64,000 nucleotides of DNA from Erpetoichthys calabaricus (taxonomy: Eukaryota; Chordata; Cladistia; Polypteriformes; Polypteridae). Positions 1-11,030 of this stretch are shown here, in pieces. How positions within the stretch are numbered: the first letter of the stretch is position 1; each line of letters opens with the position of its first letter. The translations under genes were made by a program, and so were the position numbers. The DNA is taken from contig NC_041399.2 in NCBI RefSeq assembly GCF_900747795.2, positions 107,150,573 to 107,214,572 on the forward strand, written 5' to 3'. Below the pieces are notes generated by a model, which was not told the origin of the DNA, made no database searches, and was given only the letters and a program-made list of their open reading frames with translations.

Positions 1-645
1 GAGTGTTAGGGTGGAATGGGAGGACCACTGGCATGAGGGGTTTTATTATTGGGGATTCTCTAGATGTTATGAGATCTACTCCTGGCTTGATTAATGGCCC
101 TGTCCACAATATGAGAGGGGGTATTCTCTGTCAATAAATAAACTCCTCATTCTGAGTGCTTCATTATAGAAGTCAACTGCAGAGGTGATGGAGTCAAAGT
201 GACTGTGAAAGAGGGAGAGTTTTTTATTATGCTAGGAATGGAAGGAGCTGCATAGAAGGTAAAAATGTGAGCCAGTAGACGTGTAATAGACAGAGGTTTT
301 AATTTCTAAAAAGCTGATAGAAAGACCAATATCTAAAAACTTTAGAGTTGTGGTAGAAACATTGACCATAAACCTAAGCAATGGATAGAAACTATCAAAA
401 TCATTCATGAGTTCCTGTAGCTGGTTTTGGGAGCAACAGGCAGCACCAACACAATTGTTGATATAGCTTTTGTACAGATCAGGCACAAAGCCTATGTAGG
501 AAGAAGAGAAATGCTCTTCCACCAAACCAATGAAGATGCTGGCATAGCTAGGTGCCATTCTAGTAACCATTGCAACTCCACTAATCTGATGAAAACAGTT
601 GTTATCAAAAGAGAAAGCACTAAGGGTAAGAACCAGTTCTGCCAA
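1..645 (-). pseudogene. Penelope-like element reverse transcriptase fragment
   Basis: The minus strand has an open stretch at 645-232 (137 aa) that reads like the palm of a Penelope-like (Neptune/Poseidon type) reverse transcriptase. It contains a QISGVAMVTRMAPSYASIF segment matching the family's QxxGxxMGxxxAPxxA block, then a degraded catalytic box (YINN where YxDD is usual), then a CSQNQLQELM...FLDIGLSIS segment and a TSTGSHFYLLCSSFH segment, in family order. Weaker similarity (DFYNEALRMRSLFIDREYP) continues in broken frames to base 1, so the element probably runs out of the window. These enzymes copy RNA at exposed 3' ends. The altered box and broken frames mark it as dead. Related 3'-end pieces lie at 5385-5631 and 60769-61165. 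Confidence 0.75.
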
Positions 646-2225
646 TCAGTTGATGGAGTTGTGCCTATCCTTCAACCCTGTCTTGTTTTATAATTTGTTT
701 CAGGTTGGTTACACATCAGAAAGACCTTGTACCACACTTCAAAAATGACTCTCAAATTTCATTTAATATTCCTAGTAAAAGCCCAAAATATCATATGTGC
801 CATGTATAAATGCAAACAAAAAGTTACATAGCAAACAATCCAAATAATGTCTGCATCACCACTTAAAGCACAAATCATAGTCTCAGATTACTTGTGGATA
901 ATGTCTGCTACTCACTACAGCTATCTAATAACCATGTTATCTATTTTGCTTAAGATCCATATAATAAAAATGTTTGCTCATAAAAGAAAAACAACTACTG
1001 TATGTGAAAATTCAGTTTCATCATCTGATTATGTTGAATTGTGAAAGTGCAAATATTGTTAATGCTGAATTGAAATAATTATAACTTACTTAGGTGGTCA
1101 AGACTTTTCAGAATTTTGTAGTCATGATATTAGTCATTTCGTCTGGAGCAACCTGGGGTACAGTATGATGCACTCATTTGAGAGTAGCATAGTCTTAGAT
1201 TTTAATTTATATTTGTATTTTCTGTAAATTCACTTTATTGTTATTCTATGTAGCACAAACTAACTTTAAAGAAAAAGATCAAGTATCAGTATTCAGTTTA
1301 TACTGTATATATTTTTGTGTTATATATTTTTTGAATCATATATCAGGTCAATAAGGAATATCATCATGTACTTTAAAAGCACTTTGAAATGTTCAAAGAG
1401 AATCTCTCTCTTGCATGTAACTGATTGTATGATTTACACAAGACATCACTGAGTATATATACAGTATTTTTGTAATCAATATCAAATGGTGTTAAACGGT
1501 CTCCTATGTAACAAATGTTTTGCTGACAGCCTTCCACACAGATTGAAGCTTTGGAGGGGGTGACACAATCACACATTCACACACTCATATTCAGACAGAT
1601 ACTGTAAGCATGTTAACAATAAAGCAATAGCTAGCATACAACATATACAGTATATGCTTTAATACGATTTGGCAAAAACACACATTACAGTGCATAGATA
1701 TCAATGTTAGATATGAAGGAAGTTATCCACATGTGCTGTAGATGTTGATCTGTAAGTTAGCTGTTTATGTTACATATGTGTTCAGGCTTTAGTGTAAATG
1801 AGCCACATTAAGCACTATGAGCAACCGCCATTTCATTTATAATTACAGTCCAGTACACACAACATACAGAGATTCAGTGGTTTTAAAGTTCTCACAGTTA
1901 TTCTGGCTCTAATGTTTTCTAAGGTAAAATTAAACTGGCTGGCAATGGAAGAGGAGAAAACAAAACTTTCAGTCCAGCAGAAAAGGTAAATACAAAAATG
2001 AGCTGATCTACTGTAGCTCCTATCTGTGCCTTCTAAAGTACACTGAAGTGCTGTGCACTTTTTATTATTTCCATGCAATCATGTTATGATCTTACTCCGA
2101 TGGGAAGGCAAATTACAACAACCTGTCTTCTGGATATGCTGCTGTGCCTATTTGACCTGAACCTATGTGACTTGCTACCTAAATGTTAATGGGACTTATT
2201 TCTGTATGTATCTATATCATTTCAG
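646..2225. other. No gene recognised
   Basis: AT-rich sequence with scattered TA-rich runs. The short open frames here have no recognisable motif and no supporting splice or promoter signals. Confidence 0.5.
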
Positions 2226-2401
2226 TGAAACGTCCAACATATGATTTGATAAGATACTTCAAGAGACCAAGCTACTGTGCCACTTCATATCTTGCGTCTT
2301 TGCAAAAGAAGGCAGAAGAGAGCCTGAGTAAAGGAAAGCATGAAGATCAAAGGAGCAAAGCAAAGAAACTTCAGCATATTTCATTAAGAAGCTCCAAGTA
2401 A
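2226..2401 (+). other. Possible terminal coding exon of an unidentified host gene
   Basis: A pyrimidine-leaning stretch ending in CATTTCAG at 2218-2225 looks like a splice acceptor. From there an open frame runs about 57 codons to a TAA at 2399-2401; if it is an exon it starts in phase 1. The predicted C-terminus begins KRPTYDLIRYFKRPSYC and ends in a lysine-rich segment, a composition more like protein than most chance frames here. I do not recognise the family. No donor site, partner exon or nearby polyadenylation signal supports it firmly, so a chance frame remains quite possible. Confidence 0.3.
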
Positions 2402-3549
2402 ACAAGTGTCAGAGATGGAGTAACTTATTTACTGCTATTATATGAAAAAAGGTAGTTTATTTTGTTAAATCATATTTTATAGATGTAATTATTTCATTAA
2501 TTAATATGTAGAGACTTTTATGTATTATAGCAACAAATCTATTAATATCTTTTCTAGTCTACCGGTAAGTCGAAAATAACTTATATTTTGCCCCCAACCG
2601 AAATATAAATACATAAAAAGAAAAACCTTTATGATATATTTTAATAAAAATATGACATTTCTATTACACAAATTGAGCTACTGACAAAAATAATGGGTAG
2701 GGAAGCACAACAGTACCACCCTCCATTAATCTCTCTGGACATGGGCAGGACCATCCAGATGCCATGTCTTTCATGACTTAAAACCTCTCACATCAGCCCT
2801 GTTGATCTGGAGCAACAGGGCATACCGATGATAATCCAGGAAATCATTAATTTACTTCAAGTTCAACATTTACCCTTTATGTTTACAGCCTTCTAAATTG
2901 GTGACATGTCAAAATGTCCATTACAAGGCTGAGTCCAACCTGGTCTGCTGGGGGATTCTGTTTTTTTTTTTTCAGAAAAACTAAGGTCATCTTTGTTTCA
3001 GTGTTTATCCTGTTAAAAAGAACAAAAGCTTTCAGATGTCTGTAGGTTTATTTCTGTATGACACAACAATTGGTTGACAGTGTACTTAACAATGTGAACA
3101 TTTACAGATCTTCTTTTGTTTGCCAGTGATTTGATATCAAATTAAGAGGCACGTTATTATCCAGCTCTGGCCTATCAGCTTTCAAGAGAGCTGTCACATG
3201 TTCTTTTAGCATGAGCTGATCACTTGTTATAGAACTTACTTGACTGACAGAAAAAGTGGCTTGATGCACAGTGTGTGTGAGTTTGGTGCGGTATTGGTTT
3301 TCTTTGGATAAATGCAATAGCCTTTTTTTTTCAGAAGACATACTGTTCTCCAATAAAAAAGAGCAGAGGTTTAGATTTCTAATACGTGCAAACATATTTC
3401 TGTGTGACATCACAATTGCTTGATAAGGCAATTCCATTGTTAATATTTTCAGTTCAGCCTCAGCTTCTCAAATATTTAGCAAAATGTTTTCATAACAGAC
3501 AGCTCATTGTCCTATATTCCGGTGGCCTGGGAGTGTAATAGTTAGAAGA
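2402..3549. other. No gene recognised
   Basis: AT-rich DNA with short T runs near 2961 and 3326. An open frame on the minus strand at 3437-3102 has no recognisable motif. Nothing else is supported. Confidence 0.45.
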
Positions 3550-3702
3550 AGAGTGGAAGAGTGTGCATTATTACAAAACAGAGATATTAATCTTTTAATT
3601 TTTTTTTTAGTTACAAGATTATACATCTATGCGTTGTAATAGATACAGTCACTGGAAGAGTGTGCAATATTACAAGTTATTATAAGATTACACATCTATG
3701 CG
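3550..3702. repeat. Imperfect local tandem duplication
   Basis: GGAAGAGTGTGCATTATTACA near 3555 and GGAAGAGTGTGCAATATTACA near 3655 are each followed by an ACAAGATTA/ATAAGATTA...CATCTATGCG block (ending near 3633 and 3701). This gives two related units about 100 bp apart; the second lacks an internal T-rich stretch. Confidence 0.7.
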
Positions 3703-4574
3703 CCCTCTGCACCGTGTAGCTCCATGAGAAAAACTGTCAAACAGGTTTTATGTCATATCTTATTACTGTACAGAAGATCAAACGCACATAGAGATGGAGT
3801 TAAGGACAAATCGTTTATGTACTCCTGCTTACTTTTAGTCAGAAAATGTAGTAAATACGTCTATTGTTCACAATTGTTTTTGTAATTCCAGTATGGACTT
3901 TTGCAAAATATGTTTTTAATAAAATGTGTTTTTTTTTCCTTGGAGTCTGATGTGCATTTTTCCTTTTCCTGAGACATAATATTTTAATTTCTGCTGTTCT
4001 TCAGGTTTTTCCATGTTAAGAGAAATTATAAATCTTGCTGGTTCTATAGCTTTATTTTACAAATTGCATTTTTGCCAGAGGTATTGCAATTTATTGGGCT
4101 GTAATATTTAGACACTATAAAATTCTGTAAACAGATGTAAATATTTTTAAAGAACAATGACTCGCATTTGCTTAGATATATGGAACATGTATTTTCAAAA
4201 AAGTATTTTTTTTATCTGAAAAGATTAAAAGCACAGAAAAAGAATTTTGCCTTTTTAATACTTTCAAAACAGTAACACTATACATATTATTGATGGACAG
4301 CATATGATAACAATTTTGTAGTAGTTTGTAACATAACCATTGTGATATGTATGTTGTTTAGAAATGTATTCCAACATTTATGACAATACAAACACCATCA
4401 TAAGTGTAAAATATTGTTATATTTCACCACTTACTGTGCTATTACTTATGTACACAACATAACTTATTATTCAAATGCAAACATTCTGGAAGAGAAATGT
4501 CAGAATTTTACTTTGATATATGGAACATGGATATTGAGTAAAGTGTGATAAATTTAAAGCCAATTAACTCAGAC
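3703..4574. other. No gene recognised
   Basis: AT-rich DNA without recognisable coding capacity or a mobile element boundary. An AATAAA-like hexamer lies near 3918 with no gene to attach it to. Confidence 0.45.
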
Positions 4575-4586
4575 TAGTAGAAAATA

Positions 4587-4719
4587 CTGCGGTGGGCTGG
4601 CGCCCTGCCCGGGGTTTGTTTCCTGCCTTGCACCCTGTGTTGGCTGGGGTTGGCTCCAGCAGACCCCCGTGACCCTGTAGTTAGGATATAGCGGGTTGGA
4701 TAATGGATGGATGGATGGA
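4587..4719 (+). mobile_element. tRNA-derived SINE, 5' truncated, TGGA-tailed
   Basis: This is the 3' portion of the window's main SINE family: GCGGTGGGCTGG, a GCCTTGC..CCTGTGTTGGCTGG core, CTCCAGCAGACCCCCGTGACC, TAGGATATAGCGGGTTGG, then a (TGGA)n tail. A perfect 12-bp target duplication, TAGTAGAAAATA, flanks it at 4575-4586 and 4720-4731, so it is a clean, fairly young insertion by target-primed reverse transcription. The 5' tRNA-like head is missing. Confidence 0.93.
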
Positions 4720-4731
4720 TAGTAGAAAATA

Positions 4732-5372
4732 GATGAAAATCAGACTGTTTTTTAAGAGGGGAAGCATTTTTTTTACAATTTCCCATATATTAAAAATCTC
4801 TTTTTTTTTAGACATTTTTCATATTTTCAAAAGCTAATAGTAAAACATTAGCCATTACTTTTACAAGACAGGAACCTGGAGACAACTGTGAAAAAATGTA
4901 GAAATTGAAACAAAACACCAAACAAGCAAAAACATGTTAAAAATACCCCCAAAATTCTTCAACCTGCATGTGGTCACTTCATCCATTTTATACTTCATCA
5001 CTTCATCCAATTTTTGTTAATTTGCAAATGACAAGCATTGTGCAGAAATAAAAACTAAATAAAAAAATAAAAATTAAAACAATGCAACATTAAACATTGA
5101 TAAAAGTGCATCTTCTTCACACATCATTTACTGTGGCAGTTGCAGCGGTGGTTTCATTAGTTAACATCTTCATTTTTTTGTGTGGGAACTACGGGCCATT
5201 ACAGAAGCCTGGCTTCCAGCCGCCATTTTAAAATGGGTGAATAGAGGGTGTGCTCAGGCTACACAGGAACCACACTCCAGTACCTTCCTGAGAAAATCTA
5301 TCTCATGGTACTGAAATGGAGAGTCCAACTGAAAGCATACCATTGGATTCAAGAGGAACAATGAAGATTCTA
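4732..5372. other. No gene recognised
   Basis: AT-rich stretch with no recognisable element or gene. Confidence 0.45.
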
Positions 5373-5384
5373 TGTTGTCCATAG

Positions 5385-5631
5385 TACTAGGGTGTTGTAC
5401 CATGCTAGCCATTATGAATTATGAATGTAGAGAAAAGCCAAGCAAAATGACACCTTTTATTGGCTAACTAAAAAGATTACAATATGCAAGCTTTCGAGGC
5501 AACTCAGGCCCCTTCTTCAGGCAAGATGTAATCATTTTGCCTGAAGAAGGGGCCTGAGTTGCCTCGAAAGCTTGCATATTGTAATCTTTTTAGTTAGCCA
5601 ATAAAAGGTGTCATTTTGCTTGGCTTTTCTC
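5385..5631. mobile_element. Palindromic Penelope-like 3'-end insertion
   Basis: Two 96-bp arms (5429-5524 and 5537-5632) are near-perfect inverted complements around a 12-bp spacer. Each arm holds TTGCCTGAAGAAGGGGCC..., TAGTTAGCCAATAAAAGG and TGTCATTTTGCTTGGC. The insertion is bounded by a 12-bp direct repeat, TGTTGTCCATAG, at 5373-5384 and 5632-5643; the last arm base is shared. Duplications of about this size and inverted partial end copies are known for Penelope-like elements. The same end sequence in single copy closes the element at 60769-61165. CTGAAGA and GAAA boxes separated by a pairable GGGGC/GCCTC stem resemble the hammerhead ribozyme core known in this class. The family call is an inference; palindrome and target duplication are read directly. 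Confidence 0.8.
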
Positions 5632-5875
5632 TGTTGTCCATAGAAAATTGACAAATTTTTGATCTTCTGTGGTTCATGTGAATTTGGAAGTTCTCTTATG
5701 GAGAAAACTTAGCACTGACTACTCCATCATATCTTGTGTCTGTGGTTCTACAAGAGTACAAAAATACAAGATTCTGGGTGTTACAGATGTGTGCCAGTTG
5801 CTCCTAAACTGAGCTAAAAATGGTTTCTCGATTGCAGTTTGACATGACATTCTTTTAAGCTGTGCCTGTGTGACA

Positions 5876-6063
5876 CATACTTATTTGGCTGATACTTTTA
5901 TCCAACACATCTAAGACACCACTGGTTATGTGTTATTTTGTCCGGTTGGAAAAGAGGTAGGTGAAGTGACTTGCTCAAGTCCATATGGTGGCAGTAGCAG
6001 GATTTGAATTCACAACCTTCAGGGTTTGAAGTCCAAAGCCTTAACCACTATTACACGCTGCAT
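5876..6063 (-). mobile_element. tRNA-headed SINE, V-SINE-like, old
   Basis: On the minus strand the right end reads as a tRNA-like head: TAGTGGTTAAGGCTTTGGAC resembles an A-box region and GTGAATTCAAATCC a B box. The left end gives the 3' tail GGATAAAAGTATCAGCCAAATA, close to the tail common in fish SINEs that share L2-type LINE ends. Another member lies at 47640-47755. Divergence suggests an old copy; no target duplication was found. Confidence 0.65.
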
Positions 6064-6360
6064 AGCGTCTCCTCTTCTGTGTGATTATTAATACACATTC
6101 CATCTAAATTTCTCTTTTTTGCTGTCAGAGAATTTTGTCCTTAGGTATGACTTGAAACAGGCAGGTTTCAATCTACATACAATTTCACAAAAATGACACT
6201 AAAATTTATTTTGTAGCCTGTTTCACAATTGCAAAACATGAAAAACTCACTAGAGTTTTTTTTAGGTTTTTTTTTTGAGTGGAAAACAAGAAATACTGGT
6301 CCTTAAATCCTCTGTCACACTTGAATATCTACCTGAGATCTTTTCTGTAGTGGTGTAAAA

Positions 6361-7165
6361 CAGGGGTCCCCAACCACCGGTCCGCGACCCACTACCGGGC
6401 CGCAGCAGTCTGACAGCAGGGCCGCGAGAGAACTGCCGGCAACGGAGACTCACTCAGACTTTTCAGAATGCTTGGTGGGCGGGGCTTTGCAGCGGCCCAG
6501 AGAGAGGAGAGAGACCGAGGTGAGAGAGTATTACAACAAAGTAATTTTACGGTCCCGACAGTTTCCCCATATGACACGAGTCTATAGAAATCTCGTTACT
6601 ACGAAGTACATTCAGCAGATGCTTTCATTACAACGAGGTGACCTTGAAATGCTTGAATGAATCATCCACAGAGCAGTTAGATCTGTGGCCGCAGCTCAGT
6701 TGTATACATTTAGGCTAAACAACGATCCCCAAACAGAAACATTGTAAAAAAAAATTCTTTCTTTGAACTTTCCTCGTACTGTTTTTTTTTTGATGTTTTT
6801 GATTTCTGTGGTTTTCAGTGATATCTTTTGCTTATTGCTTGTCAACATCTGAAAAACATCCATTGGAATTTAACTCATTCTCACCCTCCTATAGAAACGG
6901 CAGACACGACAAAAACGATAACAGTGTTAATGTTTGTGATGTACAGTCTGTTGGAATGGCAAATGCAAAGCATATGTCTTTGTTATATGCAAAAAAAGAA
7001 GAAAAATCTCGGGTTGCAAACGTATGCGAACTGCTTAATAATAATAGAAATGTTATGTAAATTGTGTATAAAACTGCCCCCCCCATCCCCCCCCACCGAC
7101 CGGTCCGTGGAAAAATTTGCATCTAATAAAGTGGTCCTTGCTGTCAAAAAGGTTGGGGACCACTG
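6361..7165. mobile_element. Non-autonomous hAT transposon, 805 bp
   Basis: The ends are CAGGGGTCCCCAACC (6361) and GGTTGGGGACCACTG (to 7165), inverted repeats of a common vertebrate hAT type. GTGTAAAA at 6353-6360 and GTGTAAAG at 7166-7173 form an 8-bp target duplication with one difference, as expected for hAT. GC-rich subterminal parts (ACCGGTCCGCGACC on the left, CGACCGGTCCGTGG on the right) extend the inverted similarity. Interior frames have no recognisable transposase motif, so it was moved in trans. Confidence 0.88.
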
Positions 7166-7625
7166 GTGTAAAGCATGTACCACACTGGTAAAATCAATTC
7201 TGCTTATGTCCCTTGTTCACATCACCATAGAGGAGTGCAATACGTTTTTTAAAATATGACGTTGCATATTTTTCATACAAAGATAAAAATGCACCATTGT
7301 GCACATTACTGTGTATTCTCTGCAGGAAAGCTATCTAAACAGAATGCTGCCAATGCCAACCCTGTCCTAGCTAACAATATGCACAGTTCTGGGGCCTCAT
7401 GCATAACGCCGTTCGTAGAATTCGCACTATAACATGATGTAAGCACAAAAGCCGAAATGTGCTTACACACAGAAAAATCCAGATGCTGGAATCTGTGCGT
7501 ACGCAAACTTCCACTTTCTTCTGCTACATAAATCCCGATCAGCGTGAAAAGCAACACTCGTGCACGCGCCTGCTATCCCACCCCAACTCCTCTCAGAATT
7601 ACGCCTCTTTGAATATGCAAAGCAA

Positions 7626-7633
7626 TATAAATA
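7626..7633 (+). promoter_or_regulatory. TATA box of the Harbinger Myb-like gene, copy A
   Basis: TATAAATA lies about 39 bp before the ATG at 7665. An ATATGCAAA octamer-like motif lies just upstream. The arrangement is conserved in copy B. Confidence 0.5.
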
Positions 7634-7664
7634 GCCCTTAAGCTCAGTGTTCTGTGAAAAGACA

Positions 7665-7965
7665 ATGGGAAAAGCAAGAGGGAAAATGGGAGAATTTCAG
7701 TGAATACCAAGTGGAGGCAAGGAAAAACGTACTATTTGTTGGTTTAAACAGTTATATAAACAACAAAAGGAAGCTAATCGACTGACATAGCGTGTCGGAG
7801 AAACTCGAAAGCTCAAGTTCACAAAGTAGCATAGTGCCCAAAATAAAAAAGAAGTTGTCAGATATCAAAGTCGCCGTGAAAAGGCGAGACGTAGCCCACC
7901 ATCTGAGTGTCATATGAAAGCTCATTAGGGTACAGAGAAAAAAAAGGCACACAGTGGGGAAAAAG
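7665..7965 (+). pseudogene. Harbinger Myb/SANT-like DNA-binding protein remnant, copy A
   Basis: From ATG 7665 the frame reads MGKARGKMGEFQ and then a stop; shifting frame gives EYQVEARKNVLFVGLNSYIN, VSEKLESSS, KKKLSDIKVAVKRRDVAHH. This matches the trihelix/Myb-SANT domain of Harbinger accessory proteins (also seen in host TSNARE1), with its conserved KKKWSDIKVxVKRR region. The partner protein normally carries the transposase to the element ends. Several stops and at least one frameshift make it non-functional. Confidence 0.72.
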
Positions 7966-8384
7966 CACGAAATGTCAACTTCAATCTCGAAATTTCCACT
8001 ATAATTACGTAGTTTATTTTGTCATTGAAGTAGAACATCATAAACTTCATCTTAAAATCGTTTAATTAACCCGTTTCTCAAATCACATCGTAATTAAAGT
8101 AGCACATTAAATGCTTTTAAATGCTAAATGCGCATGTGTTCTTCTATGTGCTCTATGTGTGTGAATCACTACGTGCTTCTTAAACTGGCTTTCTCTTCCT
8201 CCGACAGGACACAGAATCCATTACATTCATGATATTACAGCTCTCTGAATAACTAAAATACTGAGATGTATACGTGATATCATTTTCATGATGATAGGAG
8301 TTAAAGCACGTTATTAAACATGGGAACACGGTGGCGCAGTGATTGTGCGCGACCTTCGATGAAATAATTTATTGCAGCAGTACT

Positions 8385-8684
8385 CAGGGGCGGCTCTAGG
8401 CTCGTGGCGGCCCTGGGCAGAGAAAGAATCAGTGGCCCCTTCGCCCGCCAATGTCAATATGGTATCTTATGCACGGTGGATGGTCACATCCGTTGCAGAC
8501 ACTGCATAGCCGCCTCGTGCTCATGACACAAGCGTTTACCTTTTGACGAAATTTGCCGCTGCGTTTTCAGCCGTGTCGTTATTTTCTCTTTCTGTTTTAT
8601 ATTCAATATATATTGGCGTGATGGCCCCTGGGATTTGGCAGCCCTGTGCAGGTGCACAGTTTGCACATGCCTAAGGCCGTCCCT
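8385..8684. mobile_element. 300-bp non-autonomous hAT in Harbinger copy A
   Basis: The ends are CAGGGGCGGCTCTAG and (reverse complement) AGGGACGGCCTTAG. GCAGTACT occurs at 8377-8384 and again at 8685-8692, an 8-bp target duplication whose last copy shares a base with the right end. Harbinger copy B reads straight through GTAGCAGTACTGTCTG at the same place, so the empty site is preserved in the window. No coding capacity. The hAT at 39057-39322 has similar ends. Confidence 0.88.
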
Positions 8685-9279
8685 GCAGTACTGTCTCTTT
8701 CAAATGTACTAATCTCCAATTCCTGTCCTTCCTTTTCTTTCTCCAAGTAACTGATTGCCACACAATCAGCTCTGTAATAGACGTTAAGCCATCTGTAAGC
8801 TTAAAACGCAGATTCTTCAAAACTTTTAAGGAACTTTGAAATATCATCGTAGTACATGTTTAATTAGTCCATCGTTCACGCCTGTCCCAGTGAAGCATAC
8901 AGTGCTTTTATCTGTATAATATAATAAACATATTTTGCTGCATTTAATCTTAAAAATGATATTGTCATCATATGTAAATACGCAATTTATAAAGTGTCTC
9001 AGGTTGTGGAATATTATAACTGTAGTGCAAGTTTACAGTGAGGTGATTTTACTTATAAGTCCAAACAGTTCTACAAGGAGCAGTTGATGGACTGATTGAG
9101 TTCGTTTAGAGCTCTTGGGATGAAACTCTTTCTGAACCGCGAGGTCCGTACAGGAAAGGTTTGAAGCATTTGCAGTGTGAGAAGCAGTTCAAATAGGAAG
9201 CATGGCTGAGGCAGCATGTGCTTGATGTTGTATACTGATAATTCTCTTTCCGATCAGCTGCCCCGAGTGGTGCAGTGAG

Positions 9280-9348
9280 AGTAATATGGAAAAAGATGAT
9301 CTGCTGTGGCAACCCCTAACGGGAGCAGCTGAAAGAAGAAGAAGAAGG
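9280..9348 (+). mobile_element. LINE tail fragment inside Harbinger copy A
   Basis: ATATGGAAAAAGATGATC, CTGTGGCAACCCCTAACGGG, then an (AAG)n tail. It matches the 3' end of the RTE-type LINE piece at 17121-17340 and the equivalent site in Harbinger copy B (12221-12290), so it entered the family before the copies separated. Confidence 0.7.
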
Positions 9349-9738
9349 TGCAGTGAGAGTAACAACGTTAAAGCAGTTATGGTATTTGGAATAGTTTGAC
9401 CAATCCGTGGACGATTATATTGTTACAGGTTAATTACAATCAGATGCATTAAACTAATAAACAATATGCGGTTAATTTCAGTGTATTTATAAAGCCGCGT
9501 CAGGGAAGTGGATCTGAAAAGAATGATAAACCACACAGGAACAGTAGCACTGCTTTGATGCTGGGTGCCGCCAGTCTGCAAAACCGAGCGGAGAACTTGC
9601 GTACAACAGGGTATGAGGTACCATGGAAATGTGCGTGGCTTTACGCCAAGTTTAGGTTTTATACATTGCGATTTAAACGTGGAAATGTTCTTACACAACA
9701 TTTCTGTGCGTATGCACCGTTTATACATGAGGCCCCAG

Positions 9739-10457
9739 GTCATCGAGATCCTTATTTAAATGCTAAACAACAGGCAGACACATTTAGAATTAATGAACGA
9801 AAATAGCTCCAAACAGTAGCTAAATGCCTTACTTATGTGAATGGTATTATTTTGCTGGAAGTAGAATGCAATTTATCTTGCAAATTTTTTTACAAAGTGA
9901 AACACTGCATATTCTTTGCTTCATCTCTGGCACACACTTGAGTGGTTTTTAATTGAATTTGATGTGATTATAATAAATACCAGCACTTCCAAATCTGATT
10001 AAATGCTTCCCTACCCAGAAAAGAGTGGCTTGCGTTTAGGATGGAAGAAGTTTTAAAAGGAGAAATCTGCCCCAATCGAGGAAGTTGGAGAACCTTAGGA
10101 TCTTGTTTAGTAGTGTGGGTTTAAGAAATGTGGAGATTAACCAACTGATTTGTGCAGTAATAGGAATAGCATATATATTGTAAAAAGTGGCTTCAGTGAA
10201 GTGAGTACATCCTTAATATAAAAGTTTCAATTTATCAGACAAGCCTTGAGTAGTGTCTGAAAAAATTAAATCAAGGGACCAAGTATAAGGTTATTAAGCC
10301 CAGTGTCTGCATCATTTTAAGAAGCTCTACTTTTAGAGTGCAGTCCTCGCTCTCACACATTGAGAGATGTAACTGGAGGTGGCATGGGCATCTGGAAAAT
10401 CAGAACATTCTTGTTCAGTAGCATGTGTGGTGTATCAGTGTGTGCTGCAGTAAAGTC
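9739..10457. other. Spacer between the two Harbinger copies
   Basis: About 720 bp with no gene or element recognised. It differs from the sequence beyond either copy, so the pair looks like two separate insertions rather than a simple tandem duplication. Confidence 0.5.
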
Positions 10458-10694
10458 CTGGGGCCTCATGTATAACGGCGTGCATAGAATTCACACTATA
10501 ACATGGCGTATGGACAAAATCGGAAATGTACTTATGCACAAAAAAATCCAGATGCATAAATCTGTGCGTACGCCAACTTCCACGTTCTTCCGCTCCATAA
10601 ATCCTGGTCAGCGTGAAAAGTAACGCACGTGCACGTGCCTGCTGTCCCGCCCCAACTCCTCCCAGAATTATGACTCTTTGAATATGCAAATCAA

Positions 10695-10702
10695 TATAAA
10701 TA
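10695..10702 (+). promoter_or_regulatory. TATA box of the Harbinger Myb-like gene, copy B
   Basis: TATAAATA about 39 bp before the ATG at 10734, with AATATGCAAA upstream, exactly as in copy A. Confidence 0.5.
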
Positions 10703-10733
10703 GCCCTTAAGCTCAGCCTTCTATGAAAAGACA

Positions 10734-11030
10734 ATGGTAAATGAACAGGGGAAAATAGAAGAATTTCAGCGAATACCAAGTGGAGGCAAGGAAAAACATA
10801 CTATTTGTAGGTTTAAACGGTGATATAAACAACAAAAGGAAGTTGATCAAGTGACATAGCGTGTCGGAGAAACTCGAAAACTCAAGTCCACAAAGTCGCA
10901 CAGTGCCCAAAATGAAAAAGAAGTTGTCACATATCAAATTCGCTGTGAAAAGGCGAGTTGTAGCCCACCATCTGAGTGTCATTTGAAAGCTTATTAGGGT
11001 ACAGAGAAAAAAAAAGGCACACAGTGGGAA
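10734..11030 (+). pseudogene. Harbinger Myb/SANT-like protein remnant, copy B
   Basis: Same gene as at 7665-7965, with ATG at 10734. Recognisable parts are EYQVEARKNILFVGLNGDIN, VSEKLENSS and KKKLSHIKFAVKRRVVAHH, spread over broken frames. The shared core and shared losses support one degraded parent, although some stops are private to each copy. Confidence 0.7.

Larger units (their letters stand above)
7392..9735 (+). mobile_element. PIF/Harbinger transposon, copy A, degraded
   Basis: The ends are GGGCCTCATGCATAACG and (reverse complement) GGGCCTCATGTATAAACG, followed inward by a series of CGTACG-like motifs. The flanking triplets are CTG and CAG; the family duplicates 3 bp, often CWG or TWA, so the pair is near-canonical with one difference. 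Inside are a TATA box, the start of a Myb/SANT-like gene and a long non-coding part, but no recognisable DDE nuclease. Copy B (10461-12679) aligns along nearly its whole length in the same orientation. A 300-bp hAT interrupts copy A at 8385-8684. Both copies contain a short SINE-head-like piece (GAACACGGTGGCGCAGTGAT) and a LINE tail, so these were in their common ancestor. Confidence 0.85.
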
